Shown piece after piece: positions 5,199-9,012 of a stretch of DNA of 9,012 nucleotides (position 1 is the first letter of the stretch; every line of letters starts with the position of its first letter). Origin of the DNA: an uncultured Bacilli bacterium (GTDB lineage: Bacteria; Bacillota_I; Bacilli_A; RF39; UBA660); the NCBI GenBank assembly GCA_947588975.1, contig CANQAF010000043.1, positions 1 through 9,012 on the forward strand, given 5' to 3'. The notes under the pieces were generated by a model, which was not told the DNA's origin, did no database searches, and worked only from the letters and a program-made list of their open reading frames with translations. Both the position numbers and the translations under genes were made by a program.

Positions 5199-7805
5199 AT
5201 GATTACGTTAAAAAATATATCTAAAACTTATCGATCAAAAAAGGGTAAGAATACAAAAGCCTTAGATAATGTGTCTTTGACGTTAGGAAACAAAGGAATG
5301 ACTTTTATTCTAGGAAAAAGTGGTAGTGGGAAAAGTACGTTATTGAATTTATTAGGTGGATTAGATCAATATGATTCTGGAGATATGATTATCTTAGGTA
5401 AAAGTAGTAAAGATTTTACGCAAGCAGATTTTGATTCATATCGTAATACTTATGTTGGATTTGTATTCCAAGAATTCAATATTTTAGAAGATTATGACGT
5501 ATATGAAAATATTGTATTAGCGTTACAATTACAACAAAAAAAAGTGATACCAGAAGAAGTAAATGCACTTTTAGATCGACTAGAATTAACAGAACTTAAA
5601 AAACGAAAAATGAATGAATTATCTGGTGGTCAAAAACAAAGAGTTGCGATTGCGCGTGCATTGATTAAAAATCCTAAAATTATTTTGGCAGATGAACCAA
5701 CTGGAAATCTAGATAGTAAAACTGGAAAACAGGTGATGGAGCTCTTAAAAGAAATTAGTAAAGAAAAATTGGTTGTAATTGTTTCTCATGATGAAGAATA
5801 TGCAGAAATGTATGGTGACCGTATCATTGAAATTAAAGATGGAAAAATTATCAAAGATACTAATAATGTTATTGATGAAAAAGTAGCACATCACTATGAA
5901 ACCATTAAATCTAAATTACCATTTAAAGAAAGCTTTAAATTAGGAATTGGAAGTTTAAAACATAAAAAAATTAAATTGTTTTTTACAATTTTATTGACAG
6001 TAGTAACATTAGGATTTTTAAGTTGTACAGACACGCTATCTAGTTATAAAGTAAATAGGGGACATGCCAAACTATTAAGAGAAAAAAATGAACAATTTAT
6101 TCAAATATATAAAAATCATTATGATACTTATGATGGACAAATTGATTTATGGAGTAAATTACCTATAGAATTTTCATTAAGTGATGTTGATACTATTACT
6201 TCTAAAGTAGATAACAATGGTTATAATGTATATCGATTCTATGGGGATTATGATTTTAGTTCTATTGAATCTTTACTACATATTAATACAGATTCAATTA
6301 AAACAAATGAATTATATACTTCTTTGATTGGCCAAAACAAAGCAGACATTGTGGTTGTGGATGATATCAATCAAATTGTGGAAGAACAAATTATTGGAAG
6401 AAAAGCTACCAATCCAAACGAAATTGTAATTTCTAATTATACAGCAGATTTGATTTTAAAAGGTGGAATTTATGTTCATGAAGTTGTAAAACAAGATGAA
6501 TTTCAAATTTCTTATTTGTTTGAGCCAACTACTTATGAAGAAATTTTAAATACCGGATATACTTATTACTTTGGGGAACTTGGTTCTGTTAAAATAGTAG
6601 GTATAGTAAACTATGATGTTACTCCTTATCAACAAAATAATATTTCACCTGCAATTGAGCCGAATGATTATGAAAATTTACGTATAGATTTTTATACTAA
6701 GGTAGCAAATTTATATAATAAAATTTTTGTAAGTAACAATTTTATTGAAAATGTAACAGTGGATCATACATATCGTCTAAAATCAAATTATAATTATGTT
6801 CCTACAATTTTAGGATTAGAAACGGATTCGAAAGAGGGAATTTATACATATCATGACGTACAAGCTTTAGATGAAGAAATAGAATATTTTGATGGTACTA
6901 ATTTTCAAAAAACAAGCACTTTAGGTCCTAATGAAGTGATTATTAGTTTAAAATCCTTTGCTCCAGAAAACTATCAACAGGATTTACAAGATTATTTAGA
7001 TAGAAATTCTTCTTCCTGGGATGATCGAGATTATTGGTGTAGAAGATTTTTTGCCAATTATGTTACGAATGCAGGTATTATTGGTCAAAATGTGCAGTTA
7101 AATATATATATAGGATATTCTTATGAGTTGGATAATCCTAGTGTACAATTCAATGATTTAAAAGTGGTTGGTGTCACTGGATTTGATGAGTACAACTATG
7201 ATGATATATTCTATTTTTCTAAAGATATATTAGATGAATATAAGGCAAAACCATTTCAACAAATGTCTATTTTATATCCAGTTAATAGCCAAAAAGAATT
7301 TGAACATATATTAGATATATTTCCTTATAATCAAGAATTTTCTGCAGAATCTAGTTATAGTGATGAAGTAAATACAGTTGCAAGTTTTATTGAGGAATTT
7401 AAGCAATTTGCTTTCTGGGGTAGTGTTATTTTCTTGGTATTTGCAGTTTGCTTAATTTCAAACTTTGTAGTTACAAGTATACATTATCGTAAGAAAGAAA
7501 TTGGAGTATTACGTGCTCTTGGATCAAGAAGTAGTGATGTTGCAAAAATCTTCTTGTGGGAAGGTATTTGTATGGCACTCATTTCGGGAATTGTTGCTTC
7601 TATCTTGTTAGTTGTAGTTACTAACTTTATGAATGACGTGATTATGTCTCAAATGACAATATTAATTACACCATTTATTGTAGGAATTAGACAATTTGTA
7701 GTAATCTTTTTGGTAGTATTTATAGTTACTATAATTTCAAGTTTATTGCCAATTATAAGAATTTCTAAAATGAAACCAATTGATGCAATTTTAAATAAAA
7801 AGTAA
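5199..7805 (+). CDS. MacB/FtsX-type ABC transporter, ATPase and permease in one chain
   Basis: 868 residues. The N-terminal ATPase (about 1-225) has every motif: Walker A GKSGSGKST (39-47), the Q-loop in VFQEFN, signature LSGGQ (141-145), Walker B ILADE with D165/E166, and the H-loop H197. The permease part has one helix at about 260-280, an ectodomain of some 455 residues, then three helices at about 738-760, 783-808 and 828-853. It ends in KMKPIDAIL, the usual FtsX-type tail. This four-helix topology marks the MacB-like (type VII) group, which dimerises to extrude peptides or lipoproteins or to transmit force across the membrane rather than form a classic channel. The ectodomain has two similar MacB-core signatures (GRKATNPNEIVIS at 400-412; LGPNEVIIS at 575-583). 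A short basic cytoplasmic segment with a KKEIGVLRALGS motif (about 765-776) follows helix 2. No partner adaptor, two-component system or peptide substrate gene lies nearby. It is monocistronic between terminators. The class is firm, the substrate unknown. Confidence 0.9.
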   Translation: MITLKNISKTYRSKKGKNTKALDNVSLTLGNKGMTFILGKSGSGKSTLLNLLGGLDQYDSGDMIILGKSSKDFTQADFDSYRNTYVGFVFQEFNILEDYDVYENIVLALQLQQKKVIPEEVNALLDRLELTELKKRKMNELSGGQKQRVAIARALIKNPKIILADEPTGNLDSKTGKQVMELLKEISKEKLVVIVSHDEEYAEMYGDRIIEIKDGKIIKDTNNVIDEKVAHHYETIKSKLPFKESFKLGIGSLKHKKIKLFFTILLTVVTLGFLSCTDTLSSYKVNRGHAKLLREKNEQFIQIYKNHYDTYDGQIDLWSKLPIEFSLSDVDTITSKVDNNGYNVYRFYGDYDFSSIESLLHINTDSIKTNELYTSLIGQNKADIVVVDDINQIVEEQIIGRKATNPNEIVISNYTADLILKGGIYVHEVVKQDEFQISYLFEPTTYEEILNTGYTYYFGELGSVKIVGIVNYDVTPYQQNNISPAIEPNDYENLRIDFYTKVANLYNKIFVSNNFIENVTVDHTYRLKSNYNYVPTILGLETDSKEGIYTYHDVQALDEEIEYFDGTNFQKTSTLGPNEVIISLKSFAPENYQQDLQDYLDRNSSSWDDRDYWCRRFFANYVTNAGIIGQNVQLNIYIGYSYELDNPSVQFNDLKVVGVTGFDEYNYDDIFYFSKDILDEYKAKPFQQMSILYPVNSQKEFEHILDIFPYNQEFSAESSYSDEVNTVASFIEEFKQFAFWGSVIFLVFAVCLISNFVVTSIHYRKKEIGVLRALGSRSSDVAKIFLWEGICMALISGIVASILLVVVTNFMNDVIMSQMTILITPFIVGIRQFVVIFLVVFIVTIISSLLPIIRISKMKPIDAILNKK

Positions 7806-7829
7806 GATACGTTTAGTATCTTTTCTTTT
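7804..7829 (+). terminator. Intrinsic terminator of the ABC transporter gene
   Basis: AAGATAC (7804-7810) pairs perfectly with GTATCTT (7816-7822) around a five-base loop and runs into TTTTCTTTT (7821-7829). The stem begins inside the TAA stop codon, as at the deacetylase gene. Confidence 0.8.
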
Positions 7830-7857
7830 GTCACAAAATAGGTGTTTTACATATAAT
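7828..7857 (+). promoter_or_regulatory. Promoter of the LysM amidase gene
   Basis: TTGTCA (7828-7833) starts in the preceding terminator's T tract and is followed after 18 bases by a perfect TATAAT at 7852-7857. This is the best promoter in the window. Its start point would fall around 7863-7865, right at the ribosome binding site, so the mRNA leader would be extremely short. Confidence 0.65.
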
Positions 7858-7863
7858 GAGTTT

Positions 7864-7869
7864 AGGAGG
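7864..7869 (+). promoter_or_regulatory. Ribosome binding site that decides the amidase start
   Basis: AGGAGG lies seven bases before the ATG at 7877. An in-frame ATG at 7856 overlaps the -10 box and has no site of its own, so 7877 is preferred. Upstream in frame, a TAG stop at 7814-7816 rules out any longer N-terminus carrying a signal peptide. Confidence 0.8.
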
Positions 7870-7876
7870 AGATTTT

Positions 7877-9012
7877 ATGTACGATTTTCAGGTGGTTGTC
7901 GATGCTGGACATGGAGGGTCTGATCCAGGTGCTGTAGGTAATGGTGTTCAAGAAAAAGATTTAACACTTCAAATTGCTCGTTATATGTATGAACGTTTTC
8001 AACAAAAAGGAGTACCTGTTACTTTAATTCGTTCTACAGATGAAACAATTACTCCAACAGAACGTGTTAATCGTATTTTAGCAGCGTATGGAGATAATCC
8101 TAATGTCATTGTCATTTCAAATCACATCAATGCAGCAGGAACAGATACCATTGGTGCTGAAGGAGCAGAAGTAATTTATGCTTTACGTAACGATGATACA
8201 CTTGCTAAAAATATACTACAAGCGTTAGGAAACCAAGGGCAAATTGTCAGAACTTACTATCAAAGACGATTACCAAGTGATACGTCAAAAGATTATTATT
8301 TTATTCATAGGAATACAGGTAGTACTCAACCTGTTATAGTAGAATACGGATTTATTGATAATCCAGAAGATTTAGCGCGTATTCAAAATAATTATCGACG
8401 TTATGTAGATGCGGTTGTCGATGCTGTTATCGCAACTGAACAAGGAAAAACAATCCCACCAACGAGTGAAAGTGGAACGACTTATATTGTAAAATCAGGG
8501 GATAGCTTATGGAGTATCGCAAATAAATTTAATACGACTGTGAATGCGATAAAAAATTTAAATAATTTAACAAGTAATAATTTATCAATCGGTCAAGTAT
8601 TACAAATTCCAGTGAGCACTAGTACAGGAACAGGAAATACCTATACAGTAAAATCAGGGGATAGCTTATGGAGTATCGCAAATAAATTTAATACGACTGT
8701 AGATGTGATTAAAAATTTAAACAATTTAACAAGTAATAATTTATCAATCGGTCAAGTATTACAAATTCCAGTGAGCACTAGTACAGGAACAGGAAATACC
8801 TATACAGTAAAATCAGGGGATAGCTTATGGAGTATCGCAAATAAATTTAATACGACTGTAGATGCAATAAAAAATTTAAATAATTTAACAAGTAATAATT
8901 TATCAATCGGTCAAGTATTACAAATTCCAGTAAGTACTAGTAGCGGAACAGGAAATACCTATACAGTAAAATCAGGGGATAGCTTATGGAGTATTGCGAA
9001 TAAATTTAATAC
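7877..9012 (+). CDS. N-acetylmuramoyl-L-alanine amidase (Amidase_3) with tandem LysM repeats, cut by the right edge
   Basis: At least 378 residues, open at the window end. Residues about 4-185 form a zinc amidase that cuts the bond between N-acetylmuramic acid and the first L-alanine of peptidoglycan. The Zn ligands are H12 in DAGHGG, E26 in VQEKD and H83 in SNHINA; the catalytic Glu is E156 in VEYGF. From residue 202, four LysM units follow every 53 residues (TYTVKSGDSLWSIA through LQIP), joined by Ser/Thr/Gly linkers. LysM binds GlcNAc-containing glycan and would hold the enzyme on the wall. The fourth unit is incomplete at the edge. There is no signal peptide or membrane helix: the amidase fold starts almost at residue 1 and no longer start is possible. 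Export by a holin-like or unknown route, phage endolysin ancestry, or action after lysis could explain this, but no phage gene is in view. Promoter, ribosome binding site and start are all good. The enzyme call is firm; the biological role is open. Confidence 0.9.
   Translation, partial: MYDFQVVVDAGHGGSDPGAVGNGVQEKDLTLQIARYMYERFQQKGVPVTLIRSTDETITPTERVNRILAAYGDNPNVIVISNHINAAGTDTIGAEGAEVIYALRNDDTLAKNILQALGNQGQIVRTYYQRRLPSDTSKDYYFIHRNTGSTQPVIVEYGFIDNPEDLARIQNNYRRYVDAVVDAVIATEQGKTIPPTSESGTTYIVKSGDSLWSIANKFNTTVNAIKNLNNLTSNNLSIGQVLQIPVSTSTGTGNTYTVKSGDSLWSIANKFNTTVDVIKNLNNLTSNNLSIGQVLQIPVSTSTGTGNTYTVKSGDSLWSIANKFNTTVDAIKNLNNLTSNNLSIGQVLQIPVSTSSGTGNTYTVKSGDSLWSIANKFN
8480..9012 (+). repeat. 159-bp near-identical tandem repeat encoding LysM domains
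   Basis: Units start at 8480, 8639, 8798 and 8957, an exact 159-base (53-codon) period that keeps frame. By direct comparison units 1 and 2 differ at 8 bases and units 2 and 3 at 8 bases, about 95% identity. Most changes lie in codons just after the ACGACT of each unit and in the linker. The last unit is cut after 56 bases. The identity includes silent positions, so the copies arose recently or are kept alike by recombination. Confidence 0.95.

Noticed and set aside
130..7805. Mycoplasma-type genetic code (TGA read as tryptophan)
   Set aside because: Tryptophans are written TGG, the four complete genes end in TAG or TAA with no in-frame TGA, and the peptidoglycan enzymes imply a walled cell.
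8480..9012. CRISPR array
   Set aside because: The repeat is periodic but has no unique spacers; the whole 159-bp unit repeats in frame and encodes LysM domains.

Overview
The window is AT-rich (roughly 30% G+C by eye) and reads entirely on the + strand. It holds five tightly packed genes, the last cut by the right edge. Strong AGGAGG-type ribosome binding sites, short intrinsic terminators, tryptophan written as TGG, no in-frame TGA, and wall-active enzymes all point to a walled, low-GC Gram-positive bacterium. The gene styles (MacB-like single-chain ABC exporter, PdaA-like deacetylase, a DUF6273-like surface domain) recall uncultured gut Bacilli of the RF39/Erysipelotrichia sort. That placement is an inference from family resemblance, not a measured assignment.

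Layout: 1-129 holds the terminator of an unseen upstream gene and a promoter. 130-2967 is a complete cofactor-independent phosphoglycerate mutase (gpmI) joined in frame to a membrane helix and a duplicated, predicted extracytoplasmic region. 2975-3985, seven bases downstream and surely co-transcribed, is a membrane-anchored phosphodiester glycosidase (NAGPA family). After a clear terminator, 4065-5132 is a membrane-anchored PdaA-type peptidoglycan deacetylase with an added Ig-like domain. 5199-7805 is a fused ATPase-permease of the MacB/FtsX type with a large ectodomain. 7877 to the right edge is an N-acetylmuramoyl-L-alanine amidase with no signal peptide, followed by near-identical 159-bp tandem repeats that each encode one LysM domain. 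No gene-free stretch exceeds 130 bases.

Apart from the mutase half of the first gene, everything encoded here is predicted to work at the membrane or in the cell wall: glycopolymer phosphodiester cleavage, glycan deacetylation, export or mechanotransmission, and peptide-glycan cleavage. The most unusual object is the first gene, which would fix a glycolytic enzyme to the inner face of the membrane and display a disulfide-capable repeat domain outside. The second is the LysM amidase, whose repeats are so alike at DNA level that their copy number is probably unstable. No RNA genes, insertion sequences, CRISPR arrays or phage structural genes were seen.
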